DNA of 64,000 nt from Hyphomonadaceae bacterium UBA5336 (GCA_002408125.1 DHQO01000002.1:127348-191347), one strand, 5' to 3'. Numbered from the stretch's first letter, positions 43,713-52,616 are shown. The notes: a model not told the origin generated them from the sequence alone. Program-made: numbers and translations.

Positions 43713-44933
43713 TCAGACGTTCTCCGTCTGCCTTGACTCATTCTCGGCCTGCCCTTCGGCGAACAGCATATTGAGTTCTTCATCGGAAGAGGCCCGGACA
43801 ACCCGGTCGACCCAGCCGTGAAAGATCTGTCCGCCCGGCTCGTTCCGGCCGAAGACAACCTTGTCGCGCACACCGCTGTTGAGATTTTTCTGTATGTCGT
43901 AGCAAACGGGATAATCTTCCTCGGCAAGAACCCGCACCAGGAAAGAGAACTGCTCTTCCGCAGCATCCCGTTCTTCCTGTCTCGTCAGTTCCCGCTCCGT
44001 GATGAACACATGCGTCGAATAGGAATTCTCGACACTGTCTCCCGGGAAAATCTGCGAGAACATCATCGCATCGCCGCGCCCGTCGATTGAGATCAGCGCA
44101 GCGTTCGGAAACATCGGCCAGACGCCTTTCAGCATCTTCTTCGTGTCCCACTCGGACTCCGGTTTTTCCTCAAGTTTCAACAGGCTGGGATCAGGCGTGA
44201 CGATCCGCTGGTGAGGCCCCCAATTGAAGCTTATGGCCCGGTTGGAGAACTTGTCCCCAAAGGTCTTCTTGTGCAGGACAGGCAGGTGGTAGAAATCCAC
44301 ATAGCCATCATAAGTGAGCTTCCAGTTCGCGCTCTCCAGACGCTTGCGGCCGAATACATGCCAGGACTCAAATCCGAAAACACCCAACACATCGTCATAG
44401 CCGCTCAAAAACTGCTTGATGTTCAGCTGTGATGCGGGGTCCAGAACAGCCCACACGAATCCGTTATGCTCGAATGTCGGCAGGTGCGTCAGCCCGAAGC
44501 AATCGCGATCAATCTCGCCGAACTCCTTCGCGGACGGAACGCCGATCAACTGGCCCGTATTGGCAAAGGTCCAGCCGTGATAGGGGCAGGTGAAGCGGTT
44601 TGCCTTGCCTTTACCGTCTTCGACAATCTGGGCGCCGCGATGGGTGCACATATTCACGAAGGCCTGCGCTGTCCCGTCCTTGCGACGGGCGACCAGGACC
44701 GGGCGATTCATGAACTCCGCCGCGCGGTACATGCCAGGCTCGGCGATCTCGCTGGACAAGGCGACCACGAGGGGAAGGCGGCCGAACACATTGCGGCATT
44801 CTGATGCCCACCGCTCCGGGTCGGTGTAGAACGACCCCGGGATTTCCAGGATATCATTGCTCTGATCGGCAGTGTCGGCTTTGACGTGAGCAATGTTGTG
44901 ACGTGTCATTTCCACGAGCAATTTATGATTCAT
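43713..44933 (-). CDS. Rieske non-heme iron oxygenase, large subunit
   Basis: A 406-residue oxygenase. The Rieske cluster ligands are CTHRGAQ and CPYHGWTF (Cys-x-His and Cys-x2-His). The mononuclear iron site is in NWKLTYDGYVDFYHLPVLH, with the two His and an Asp from a distal helix. It should hydroxylate or demethylate a hydrophobic substrate. No ferredoxin or reductase gene is in the window, so electrons must come from elsewhere. ATG at 44933 has GGGGAGG 5 bases upstream. First gene of the ~12.5-kb operon. Confidence 0.9.
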   Translation of the reverse strand: MNHKLLVEMTRHNIAHVKADTADQSNDILEIPGSFYTDPERWASECRNVFGRLPLVVALSSEIAEPGMYRAAEFMNRPVLVARRKDGTAQAFVNMCTHRGAQIVEDGKGKANRFTCPYHGWTFANTGQLIGVPSAKEFGEIDRDCFGLTHLPTFEHNGFVWAVLDPASQLNIKQFLSGYDDVLGVFGFESWHVFGRKRLESANWKLTYDGYVDFYHLPVLHKKTFGDKFSNRAISFNWGPHQRIVTPDPSLLKLEEKPESEWDTKKMLKGVWPMFPNAALISIDGRGDAMMFSQIFPGDSVENSYSTHVFITERELTRQEERDAAEEQFSFLVRVLAEEDYPVCYDIQKNLNSGVRDKVVFGRNEPGGQIFHGWVDRVVRASSDEELNMLFAEGQAENESRQTENV

Positions 44934-45298
44934 GCCTGCCTCCCCGGTCTGTAGATTTTCTCGAAACGGGCCGACGCAGTGCCAGCACTGCAACCGGGTG
45001 CGCCTGATAGCGGGGCGTGGCGAAGCCCGAGCCCATATTGATCGCGCACAGAACTGCTATTCCGGAATTTGCCATGTGAAGAGAAAAGCGCCTGGTTGAC
45101 TTGAAGGCTATTGGCGATTGGGAAACCCAGCATTCGCGAAACGCTGTTTGTCATTAAGCCGCCCAAGGATGAGAAAGCTCTACATCGAGTTGCATTCCAG
45201 CGATTACTCAGGCGGGCCGGGCAAAGCGCACACCGCCAGCCAGGTCGCGAGGAAGCGCAGCCGCCAACCGGGGTGTGAGAATTCAGCGCGACTTGGAA
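44934..45298. other. 365-bp divergent promoter region
   Basis: The region between the Rieske-led operon (minus) and the flavin monooxygenase gene (plus). None of the 18-bp TetR-type sites is seen, which sets the long operon apart; the nearby LysR regulator could act here. An in-frame GTG at 45275 precedes the chosen ATG of the next gene. No other coding frame is supported. Confidence 0.4.
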
Positions 45299-46300
45299 AT
45301 GACGAGGACGCCAACCAAACTAGAGACCACCGAGACAGGCGCGGGGCCCGCTCTGAAGGAGCGTCTTCACCGGCAAATGCGCCTGCCGGTTATTGTCGCG
45401 CCGATGTTCCTGGTCTCGACGCCTGAAATGGTCGTGGAAGCCTGCCGGACCGGGATCACAGGCACCTATCTGGCTCCCAACGCGCGCAAAATTGAGGATT
45501 TCCATCACGGACTGGAAAAGATCGCACAGTCGGTGACGCCGCAATCTGCCCCCTGGGCCGTGAGCATGATCACCCACAAGACCTATGACCGGTTCGATGC
45601 CGAACTGGCGATGATCAGCCAGTATCGTCCGCCTGTCGTCATCTGCGCCCTGGGCAGCCCTGCCCGGGTGCAGCCCGAGGTCCACAACTATGGGGGCGCA
45701 GTCTTCTGCGATGTCGTCACGCCTGAACAGGGGCGCAAAGCGCTTGATGCCGGCGCAGACGGCCTGATCCTCATCTGCTCCGGGGCTGGAGGACATACCG
45801 GTACCTACAGTGCATTTGCCTTTGTCGAGGAAGTGCGGAGCTTTTTCGACGGTCCGCTCATCCTTGGGGGAGCGATCGGTTCTGCACGCGGCATCCGGGC
45901 GGCCATCGAACTTGGGGCAGATTTCGCCTATATGGGAACGCGCTTCCTCGCTTCGCGAGAGAGCATGGTTTCAGACGCCTACAGGGCGATGATCATACAG
46001 TCCGGTATGAGCGATATCATTACGTCCTCAGCGCCCACGGGTATCCTCGCAAGCTGGCTCAAGGCGAGCCTTTACGAAGCCGGTTTCACACCCGACAGCA
46101 TCAAGGCAAAGGAGAAAATCGACTTCTCGACCCTGCGCGCGGAAACCAAGGCCTGGAAGACGATCTGGGGTGCCGGTCAGTCCGTCGGAAGAATTACCGC
46201 CATTGAAACCATGCCGGACATCGTTGACGCGCTGGTCCAGGACTATTTGCGCCTGAATGAGGAGATGCCATCCAGACTGGACTGCTGGCCAAACCAGTGA
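45299..46300 (+). CDS. Nitronate monooxygenase / 2-nitropropane dioxygenase-like flavoprotein
   Basis: A 333-residue FMN-binding TIM barrel. LPVIVAPMFLVSTPEMVVEA at the N-terminus and the FMN phosphate segments (GADGLILICSGAGGHTG, GGAIGSARGIRAAIELGADF, MGTRFLAS) identify the NMO/FabK-like superfamily. Members oxidise nitronates or reduce enoyl substrates, and some act in steroid-ring catabolism; this one cannot be placed. ATG at 45299 chosen; GTG at 45275 is an alternative. Its end is 8 bp from the convergent LysR stop. Confidence 0.82.
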   Translation: MTRTPTKLETTETGAGPALKERLHRQMRLPVIVAPMFLVSTPEMVVEACRTGITGTYLAPNARKIEDFHHGLEKIAQSVTPQSAPWAVSMITHKTYDRFDAELAMISQYRPPVVICALGSPARVQPEVHNYGGAVFCDVVTPEQGRKALDAGADGLILICSGAGGHTGTYSAFAFVEEVRSFFDGPLILGGAIGSARGIRAAIELGADFAYMGTRFLASRESMVSDAYRAMIIQSGMSDIITSSAPTGILASWLKASLYEAGFTPDSIKAKEKIDFSTLRAETKAWKTIWGAGQSVGRITAIETMPDIVDALVQDYLRLNEEMPSRLDCWPNQ

Positions 46301-46308
46301 GGCGGCTT

Positions 46309-47256
46309 CTATCGCGACACGGATACCTTTTTCTGAACCGCGCCAGGATCCTTGCTCAAGAGAAACTCAACGAGATGTGACGCAGCCGCTGACAGTTTCG
46401 TCATATCGCGCACGCACAGTGTCAGGTGGCGGGTTGCCCATTCATGATCAATCGGGCGAACGACGAGGCCGCTATCGGCCGGAATGGCCGGCACCGCGGT
46501 TGCCGGTAAAATGGTAACCCCCAGATGACTGGCAACCATGTTCCTGGCGGCTTCGAAACTGGTGACATGCATCCGAACCTGCAACTCCTTGCCAAGCTCG
46601 GTCGCTTTTCCGCGATACATGGTGAGCAGCGCACTGTCGCGCTGCATGGCGATGAAGGGGTAGGCCAGCAATTCTCCGAATTCCAGAGCCTTCCGGTCTT
46701 GCAGCTCATGGCCGATCGGCAGGACGGCCACGAGGTGGTCGATCGCCCAGGGGAAGCATTCCAGGCCCCGGCTGTCGGTCGTGCCGGAAATCAGGCCGAC
46801 ATCGCAAGCTCCGACCTGGACGGAGTGGACGATCGACGGACTGGTTACCTCTTCCAGCTCGACATTAATTTCAGGATATTGTTGAGAAAATTCCAGAATC
46901 CGCTTCGGCAACGGACCCGAAATGGCCGTCATATGGCTCTGTAGCCGAACCACACCGATATCGCCCTTCCCTACCGCCCGCATTTCCGTGGCAATCTGGT
47001 CCAGGAGATCAAACAGGGAGCGAATCCGCGGCAGAATTCTGAGCGTCCCAGCAGTTGGCTGAACTCCGCGATCATGCCGGTAGAACAGTTCCATCTGGAA
47101 CCTGGCTTCCAGGGTCGTGATGCGCTTGCTGAGCGCCGAAACGGCGATGTTCTCTCGCGCAGCCGCCTTCCCGAGGTTTTCCTCTTCGCAAGCTGCAACG
47201 AGCAACCGCAGCGTCGTCAGGTCAATGCCATTCCACGAGATATGTGACTGAGCCAC
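46309..47256 (-). CDS. LysR-family transcriptional regulator
   Basis: A 315-residue regulator. The N-terminal helix-turn-helix is TTLRLLVAACEEENLGKAA with ENIAVSALSKRITTLEARF. The C-terminal periplasmic-binding-like effector domain starts with GDIGVVRLQSH. GTG start. It may respond to an island metabolite; likely targets are the promoter regions at 44934-45298 or 47257-47841. Two tiny coupled ORFs lie just upstream in its own direction. Confidence 0.9.
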   Translation of the reverse strand: MAQSHISWNGIDLTTLRLLVAACEEENLGKAAARENIAVSALSKRITTLEARFQMELFYRHDRGVQPTAGTLRILPRIRSLFDLLDQIATEMRAVGKGDIGVVRLQSHMTAISGPLPKRILEFSQQYPEINVELEEVTSPSIVHSVQVGACDVGLISGTTDSRGLECFPWAIDHLVAVLPIGHELQDRKALEFGELLAYPFIAMQRDSALLTMYRGKATELGKELQVRMHVTSFEAARNMVASHLGVTILPATAVPAIPADSGLVVRPIDHEWATRHLTLCVRDMTKLSAAASHLVEFLLSKDPGAVQKKVSVSR

Positions 47257-47271
47257 ACTGAATCACCGCAG

Positions 47272-47357
47272 CTATTTCAGGATATCGGCTTCGCCGCGAA
47301 ACAGGAAATTGTCTGTCATCGGGACACAAGGTCGTCCGGGCGCTTCAACTCACTCAT
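47272..47357 (-). CDS. Two coupled mini-ORFs with a strong ribosome-binding site
   Basis: ATG at 47357 follows GGGAGG (47365-47370) by 7 bases and encodes MSELKRPDDLVSR, 13 residues. Its TGA (47316-47318) overlaps a second ATG at 47319 encoding MTDNFLFRGEADILK, 15 residues, ending at 47272, 16 bp before LysR. They could be the remains of a larger gene broken by frameshift, or leader peptides for lysR. Confidence 0.3.
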
Positions 47358-47494
47358 GCAAAAACCTCCCTTTGAATTCTTTCGGTGTATGGATCCTGAG
47401 GTGAGCGGTGTGGTGCTCGCCGATCTGACCTGAACACGCCACGCACACATCGTGTTGGCTTGCAGGCCCTGAATTCCATTCTTTGAAAGCTTAC

Positions 47495-47512
47495 TACCCG
47501 ACCGGTCGGTAA
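47495..47512. promoter_or_regulatory. TetR-type operator site 4
   Basis: TACCCGACCGGTCGGTAA; the reverse complement TTACCGACCGGTCGGGTA matches the island consensus. The centre CCGACCGGTCGG is a perfect 12-bp palindrome. It lies 138 bp before the mini-ORF/LysR direction and 330 bp before the CoA-transferase gene, so it could serve either. Confidence 0.65.
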
Positions 47513-47805
47513 GTTTCAAGTGAATTGGTGTTCTGGAGGTGACAATAGGCCTCGCCTTACCTTTGGACTGGCGTGCTGGAGCATCGGCTTAATGCGTTTG
47601 CGGAACGGGATCGCGAAACGATGCCCAAGAGAATCAAACGCTTGCTGGAGAACCATTTCCAGCCATTCGTTGCGCGGAAGGCAATTCAATCTGCTTCGGG
47701 AAATACAGGGTCCACATCAAAACGGCCAGGCACGTCAAAAGCCTGTTGATGCCGGGCGCATTCTCGAAGTCTGGCTTCGTCAAATACGAATTGTCGCCTT
47801 GCTAG

Positions 47806-47834
47806 CCTCATGTTGGACTTCTGCCAACATGAGG
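47806..47834 (+). promoter_or_regulatory. Hairpin masking the CoA-transferase ribosome-binding site
   Basis: CCTCATGTTGG (47806-47816) and CCAACATGAGG (47824-47834) form an 11-bp perfect stem with a 7-base loop. The GAGG at the 3' end of the second arm is the only good Shine-Dalgarno for ATG 47842. In RNA the stem would hide it; in DNA the same repeat could be a protein-binding site. Confidence 0.5.
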
Positions 47835-47841
47835 TCTTTGA

Positions 47842-49065
47842 ATGTCCGTAAACAGATCGCTACTCTCCAATTTGCGAGTACTCGAGGTCGGCAACTATGT
47901 AGCAGCCCCCTTTTGCACGCGCTTGCTGGCAGACCTCGGCGCTGAGGTTATCAAGATCGAACCCTTGTCCGGCGACCCGGTCCGCAAGTGGGGCGAACAG
48001 ATTGACGGACGGTCGCTCTGGTGGTCGCTCCACGGGCGCAACAAGAAAAGCGTGGCCCTCAATCTCAAGGCTGCAAAGGCCACCGACCTGGTTCTGGACC
48101 TGGTCAGGCAATGCGATGTTTTCGTTGAAAATCTCAGGCCGGGGCAACTGGCCCGGCTCGGATTGCCCGATGAGCTTCTGAAACAGGCTCAGCCGAAGAT
48201 CGTGATCGCCCATATTTCCGGATACGGACAATCAGGCCCCGGGCGCGATCGTGCCGCGTTCGGACTTATCGGAGAGGCGGTTGGCGGGCTGCGATACCTG
48301 ACCAATCATCCCCCTGGCGAAACCGATCTGCCGCCCGTTCGCACAGGCGTGAGCATCGGCGACTCTGTCGCCGGTCTGTATACCGCCTTCGGCATCATGG
48401 CCGCACTGTGGAACCGCGATCACGACGGAGAGGGCCGCGAAGGCTGCACAGTCGATGTGGCACTCAGCGAAAGCGTCCTGTCCCTGATGGAGGGGCTCCT
48501 TCCGGAATATGGCAAGCTGGGCAAGATCAAACAACCGACCGGCGGAGGCATTGCCACGGCGGCGCCCAGCAATGCGTACCCCACACGCGACAAGTCCTGG
48601 GTGCTGATCGGAGCAAACTCGGACCCGCTCTTCGTAAAGCTTGCATCCTTGATGGAGCGTTACGACCTGCTGCAGAGCCCCGACTATGCAGACAATGTCT
48701 CCAGAGTGAGGAATGCCAAGGTCCTGGATGCCGAAATCGCCAAGTGGACCTTCCAGTATGACGCCGAGGACTTGCTGGACAAGCTGAGCGCGGCCGACAT
48801 CCCCTCCTCCAAGGCCTACACCGCAGCGGACTGCGCTGCAGACGAACAGTATCGATACCGGAAGATGGTCCGAGAAGTGTTCGACCCGGCCTTCGGGGAA
48901 AACATCCTGCACGCAGGTGTCGTGCCCCATATTCCGGAAATGCCGGGAACCGTGCGCTGGGCCGGCGTGGAAGTGGGCCGCCACACCAGCGATATCCTGA
49001 CCGGACTCCTCGGCAAATCGCCCGAAGACATTTCCACCCTGCGGGAAGAGGGAGTGGTCGGATGA
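47842..49065 (+). CDS. CaiB/BaiF-type (family III) CoA transferase
   Basis: A 407-residue family III CoA transferase. LRVLEVGNYVAAPFCTRLLADLGAEVIKIEP (both halves familiar) begins it; HGRNKKSVALNLK follows. The catalytic Asp is in GVSIGDSVAGLY. It moves CoA between an acyl-CoA donor and a carboxylate, activating a substrate or recycling CoA. First of a plus-strand operon with the HMG-CoA-lyase-like gene (4-bp overlap), a hydrolase, a VOC protein, a crotonase and leuCD-like genes. Confidence 0.9.
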   Translation: MSVNRSLLSNLRVLEVGNYVAAPFCTRLLADLGAEVIKIEPLSGDPVRKWGEQIDGRSLWWSLHGRNKKSVALNLKAAKATDLVLDLVRQCDVFVENLRPGQLARLGLPDELLKQAQPKIVIAHISGYGQSGPGRDRAAFGLIGEAVGGLRYLTNHPPGETDLPPVRTGVSIGDSVAGLYTAFGIMAALWNRDHDGEGREGCTVDVALSESVLSLMEGLLPEYGKLGKIKQPTGGGIATAAPSNAYPTRDKSWVLIGANSDPLFVKLASLMERYDLLQSPDYADNVSRVRNAKVLDAEIAKWTFQYDAEDLLDKLSAADIPSSKAYTAADCAADEQYRYRKMVREVFDPAFGENILHAGVVPHIPEMPGTVRWAGVEVGRHTSDILTGLLGKSPEDISTLREEGVVG

Positions 49066-49976
49066 GTAAGGTGCAACTGGTTGAGGTCGGCCCGCGCGAC
49101 GGGTTCCAGTCCGTGGGCCCGTTCATACCCACCCAGGGCAAGATCGAGATCGTCCGGAAACTCTACCAGGCCGGCATACGGCGCATGGAGGTCACATCCT
49201 TCGTGAGCCAGGCCGCCCTCCCGCAAATGTCGGATGCCGCAGCGGTCTTGCGGGCCACGGAAGCACTGCCCGGCCTGGACGCCCAGGTGCTCGTGCCGAA
49301 TGCCCGCTACGGCATCAAGGCATTTGAAGCCGGCGCCCGGCATCTGAGTTTTGTCGTCTCTGCAAGCGAAGCTCACAATCAGCGGAATGTGAAACGCTCG
49401 CCCGCGGAATCTGTTGCCGAGTATGCTCGCCTCGTGGAGGACGCACCCGCTGACGCACGCTTCAGATTCAATATCGCAACGTCTTTTGACTGCCCGTTTT
49501 CCGGGGCTGTGGACCCCGGTCTCGTCCTGAAACTGGCGGCAGATGCGCTGGACATCTCACCAGGCGCCGAGCTTGCGCTCTGCGATACAACCGGGCGGGC
49601 CACGCCCGCAAATGTGCAGCATGTCATGGAACAGCTGAGCGTGATGACCGGCCGGCCTGACAAGATCGCATTCCATGGTCACGACACTTACGGGCTTGGC
49701 GCGGCCAATGCCTTGGCGGCCCACAAGGCTGGTGTGCGCATTTTCGACGCCAGTATCGCAGGGTTGGGCGGCTGCCCGTTTGCGCCGGGCGCAACCGGCA
49801 ATTCGGCCACGGAAGATCTGGCCTGGATGTTCGAAGGCATGGGCGTTCTGTCAGATGTCAGGATAGATGCGCTCGTCAGACTGGCTACGGAAGTCTGCAA
49901 ACTGCCGGGTTCACTTACAGGCGGAAGGGTGCGCGCGGCCGAGCTGGCACGTGCAGCACTCGCAACAGAACAATGA
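49062..49976 (+). CDS. Hydroxymethylglutaryl-CoA lyase-like enzyme
   Basis: A 304-residue DRE-TIM metallolyase. VEVGPRDGFQSVGPF holds the metal/enolate Arg-Asp pair, AFHGHDTYGLG the metal His pair, and GLGGCPFAPGATGNSATED the catalytic Cys of HMG-CoA lyases. GFQS replaces the GLQNE of standard HMG-CoA lyase, so the substrate may be a related 3-hydroxy-3-methyl-acyl-CoA (for example citramalyl- or a branched analogue). It should split the beta-hydroxyacyl-CoA into acetyl-CoA (or another acyl-CoA) and a ketone or ketoacid. Confidence 0.88.
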   Translation: MSKVQLVEVGPRDGFQSVGPFIPTQGKIEIVRKLYQAGIRRMEVTSFVSQAALPQMSDAAAVLRATEALPGLDAQVLVPNARYGIKAFEAGARHLSFVVSASEAHNQRNVKRSPAESVAEYARLVEDAPADARFRFNIATSFDCPFSGAVDPGLVLKLAADALDISPGAELALCDTTGRATPANVQHVMEQLSVMTGRPDKIAFHGHDTYGLGAANALAAHKAGVRIFDASIAGLGGCPFAPGATGNSATEDLAWMFEGMGVLSDVRIDALVRLATEVCKLPGSLTGGRVRAAELARAALATEQ

Positions 49977-50005
49977 TGGGCGATCAGAATGCCCGGGGAG
50001 GTACC

Positions 50006-51172
50006 GTGAAACAGGTAGAGTATACACGACAGCCTTATCTCGTCGTCTACCGCGAACCCGAAGTCGCGGGCCGGCAGGACATTTATGGTTCATTCGGAGG
50101 CCACATCGCCGTTCAGGCCCAGCTCATGCGCAGCAATGAGCCCAGCGATACAGTTATCATCACGACGCATCAGATCGGCTCTCAGGCCTATCTGCCCATT
50201 TTCTCAGGCTTGGCGAAAGCCGGCCACCATGTCATCAGCGCGGCCAACCGTTATACCAGCGGGGATTTTGCCCTGCAGACGGAAAATGTGCTGCTGGACC
50301 TTGGCGCCTGTGTTCGCGATGCAAAAGAGCGGCTGGGCTACAGGAAAGTCGTTCTGGCCGGCTGGAGCGGCGGAGGCAGCCTGATCGCCGGGTATCAGGC
50401 CGAGGCAGAAGACAAGCGCATCACGACCAATGCTGCAGGCGAGTATAATGCGCTCGCCGACACCGAGCTTGTTCCGGCAGATGCCGTCATGCTGCTCGCC
50501 CCCCATCGCAGCCGTCACCATCTGCTCACGGACTTCATCGATCCGGCGATCATCGACGAGAACAATCCCTATCTCAGAGATCCGGAGCTGGATCTCTTCC
50601 CCCCCTCCGGAGACCGCGCGCTTCCGTTTGACCGCGAATGGTTGTCAAAATACAGGGCCGCTCAGCTGGCCCGGAACCGGCGCATCACCCGGTGGGTAAA
50701 GTCGCAACTTGCCGAGCTTGCCGAGAGGGGCGATCCCACCGCCGAGCGGGCCTTTATTGTCCACGGAACTATGGCGGATCCGCGCTGGATCGACACGAGC
50801 ATAGATCCCAATGAGCGTCCTGTCGGATCGTATATCGGCCACCCGAAGATCGCGAATAACAGCCTTGCAGCTCTGGCGCGCTACTCCTCTCTGCGCAGTT
50901 GGCTCTCTCAATGGAGCTATGACGCAGCCCAGGTCGATGCCGTAGACGCCGCGTCGCGCATCTCAAGCCCTGTCCTGGTTGTGGTGAACGACGCAGACGA
51001 TGCCTGCCCGACCACTCACACTAACGCGATCTTCGAAGCGATCACCCATGAGGACAGGGAGAAGCACCACATCTCCGGGGCCAATCACTACTATTCGGGC
51101 AAGGATCAGAAACCCCAGCTCCAGGAGGCGCTGAGCATCATCACCGACTGGATCGGCAAAACCATTGATTGA
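50006..51172 (+). CDS. Alpha/beta-fold hydrolase
   Basis: A 388-residue hydrolase. The nucleophile elbow is LAGWSGGGSLIAG (G-x-S-x-G); an Asp (VVVNDADDACP) and His (ISGANHYYSG) complete a plausible triad. It could be a thioesterase, lactonase or C-C hydrolase. GTG at 50006 follows GGGAGG by 4 bases; an alternative ATG at 49973 overlaps the lyase stop (ATGA) and would add 11 residues. Confidence 0.78.
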   Translation: MKQVEYTRQPYLVVYREPEVAGRQDIYGSFGGHIAVQAQLMRSNEPSDTVIITTHQIGSQAYLPIFSGLAKAGHHVISAANRYTSGDFALQTENVLLDLGACVRDAKERLGYRKVVLAGWSGGGSLIAGYQAEAEDKRITTNAAGEYNALADTELVPADAVMLLAPHRSRHHLLTDFIDPAIIDENNPYLRDPELDLFPPSGDRALPFDREWLSKYRAAQLARNRRITRWVKSQLAELAERGDPTAERAFIVHGTMADPRWIDTSIDPNERPVGSYIGHPKIANNSLAALARYSSLRSWLSQWSYDAAQVDAVDAASRISSPVLVVVNDADDACPTTHTNAIFEAITHEDREKHHISGANHYYSGKDQKPQLQEALSIITDWIGKTID

Positions 51173-51198
51173 AGATCAGAGCATTTAGGAGGAACACC

Positions 51199-51732
51199 GT
51201 GATCCATCACCTCGCCATTGCATCGAGCGACGTCGCCAGGTCCCACAAGTTCTACACCGAGGCCATGGGCTTCGAGCTTGTCAAAGTAGTCAAGCGACTG
51301 GCTCTTGGCGGCGAAACCGCAGGCTGGACCAAGCATATTTTCTACAACACCGGCGGCGGAAGCCTCTTTGCGATATGGGACCTTCGGCATCTGAGCGAGC
51401 TGAAAGGCAAGGACTGGTCTGCGTCCTGGTCGTCCGGGCTCGGCCTGCCGACCTGGATCAATCATGTCGCCTTCGAGGTCGAGAATGAGGAAGAGCTTCT
51501 GCGGAAGCGCCAGACATGGCTCGATTTCGGGCTGCGCGTCACGCAGGTCAACCATGACTTCATCGAGTCGATCTACACGCTCGACCCCGACAAGAATCTT
51601 GTCGAGTTCACGGTCAGGCATGGCGAACTGACTGACGCCGACAAGGAAGAGGCGCAAAGGCTCCTGCTCGACGACAGCCCGGCGACGATCGCTGAATATC
51701 CGGCTGAACTCTACGAGCCCGAAAAGGTCTGA
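51199..51732 (+). CDS. VOC-superfamily (glyoxalase/dioxygenase fold) protein
   Basis: A 177-residue vicinal-oxygen-chelate protein. The metal ligands are His in VIHHLAIASS, His in INHVAFEVEN and Glu in KNLVEFTVRHGE, the 2-His-1-carboxylate facial set of glyoxalases and extradiol dioxygenases. GTG start at 51199 has AGGAGG upstream. Which VOC activity it has (epimerase, dioxygenase, isomerase) is open. Confidence 0.82.
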   Translation: MIHHLAIASSDVARSHKFYTEAMGFELVKVVKRLALGGETAGWTKHIFYNTGGGSLFAIWDLRHLSELKGKDWSASWSSGLGLPTWINHVAFEVENEEELLRKRQTWLDFGLRVTQVNHDFIESIYTLDPDKNLVEFTVRHGELTDADKEEAQRLLLDDSPATIAEYPAELYEPEKV

Positions 51733-51812
51733 CGCCGGTCGTCTCCGTCACGAAAAACACTGCCGCGTGGCCCCATGCCAACATTCTGAATCGCAAAACA
51801 AGGCCGTCAAAA

Positions 51813-52616
51813 TTGTCCTTCCGATACCTCAAATTCTCAGAAGAAGCCCCGGGCGTATTCCGGGTTTCTCTAGACCGTCCTCCGGCCAATGGCGTCGACA
51901 GGGAGATGTATATCGAGATCAAACGCCTGTTCTCTGCGCCAGATAAGGTTCTCGAAAATGTCCGGGCGATCATTCTCACCGGCGAAGGAAAGCATTTCTG
52001 CGCCGGCAACGACCTGGACGAATTCGCGACAATGACCCCTGAAAACGGCGTCGAGCGCATGTGGCGGGTCAGGGAAGCCTTCTTCGCCATTCAGGACTGC
52101 CCGGTCCCCGTGATCGGGGCCGTTCATGGCGCCGCGCTCGGCACCGGACTGGCCATCGCCGCATCCTGCGATTTCGTGGTCGCAGCGCCGAGTGCCCGCT
52201 TTGGACTGCCGGAACTGACCGTTGGCGTGTTTGGCGGCGCCCGGCACCTGGCCAGGATCGCGCCGGAGCCGCTTGTCCGGCGAATGTTCTTTACCGGCGA
52301 GCATCTCACTGCAGAAGACTTCAAAGCCGCTGGTGGCGGGGTCATGGTCGCCGGCGAGGACAGCTTTGTTCAGGAAGCCTTGCGTCTGGCCCAGCGGATC
52401 GCCTCCTACAGTCCGACTGCCGTCAAGCTCGGCAAGCAGGTCCTGAACCGGATCGAAAACATGGATCTCAAGACCGGATACGAGTTCGAACAGGGCTTCA
52501 CCGTGAAAATGAGCGGACACCACGACTCCAAGGAAGCGCTGACGGCATTCCGGGAAAAGCGCGCGCCTGTCTATGACGACCTCTCCCCGGAATGGACGAT
52601 TACGCTTCCGGAGTGA
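51813..52616 (+). CDS. Enoyl-CoA hydratase/isomerase family protein
   Basis: A 267-residue crotonase (SLDRPPANGVDREMY, GKHFCAGNDLDEF). At the hydratase residues, ALGTGLAIAASCD has no Glu at the first site, but LPELTVGVFGG keeps the second. A one-Glu layout suggests isomerase or related chemistry. TTG start; preceded by an 80-bp gap after the VOC gene. Confidence 0.8.
   Translation: MSFRYLKFSEEAPGVFRVSLDRPPANGVDREMYIEIKRLFSAPDKVLENVRAIILTGEGKHFCAGNDLDEFATMTPENGVERMWRVREAFFAIQDCPVPVIGAVHGAALGTGLAIAASCDFVVAAPSARFGLPELTVGVFGGARHLARIAPEPLVRRMFFTGEHLTAEDFKAAGGGVMVAGEDSFVQEALRLAQRIASYSPTAVKLGKQVLNRIENMDLKTGYEFEQGFTVKMSGHHDSKEALTAFREKRAPVYDDLSPEWTITLPE

Larger units (their letters stand above)
47257..47841. 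other. 585-bp intergenic region with operator, mini-ORFs and hairpin
   Basis: It contains, from left to right: two mini-ORFs on the minus strand (47272-47357), TetR-type operator site 4 (47495-47512), about 290 bp without recognisable features, and an 11-bp perfect hairpin (47806-47834) before the CoA-transferase gene. A long plus-strand frame beginning at 47520 runs through the region in another frame and is not supported by any motif. Confidence 0.5.

Noticed and set aside
47520..47945. 141-codon plus-strand frame upstream of the CoA transferase
   Set aside because: Overlaps the true CoA-transferase start in another frame, contains the RBS hairpin and shows no domain; treated as non-coding.
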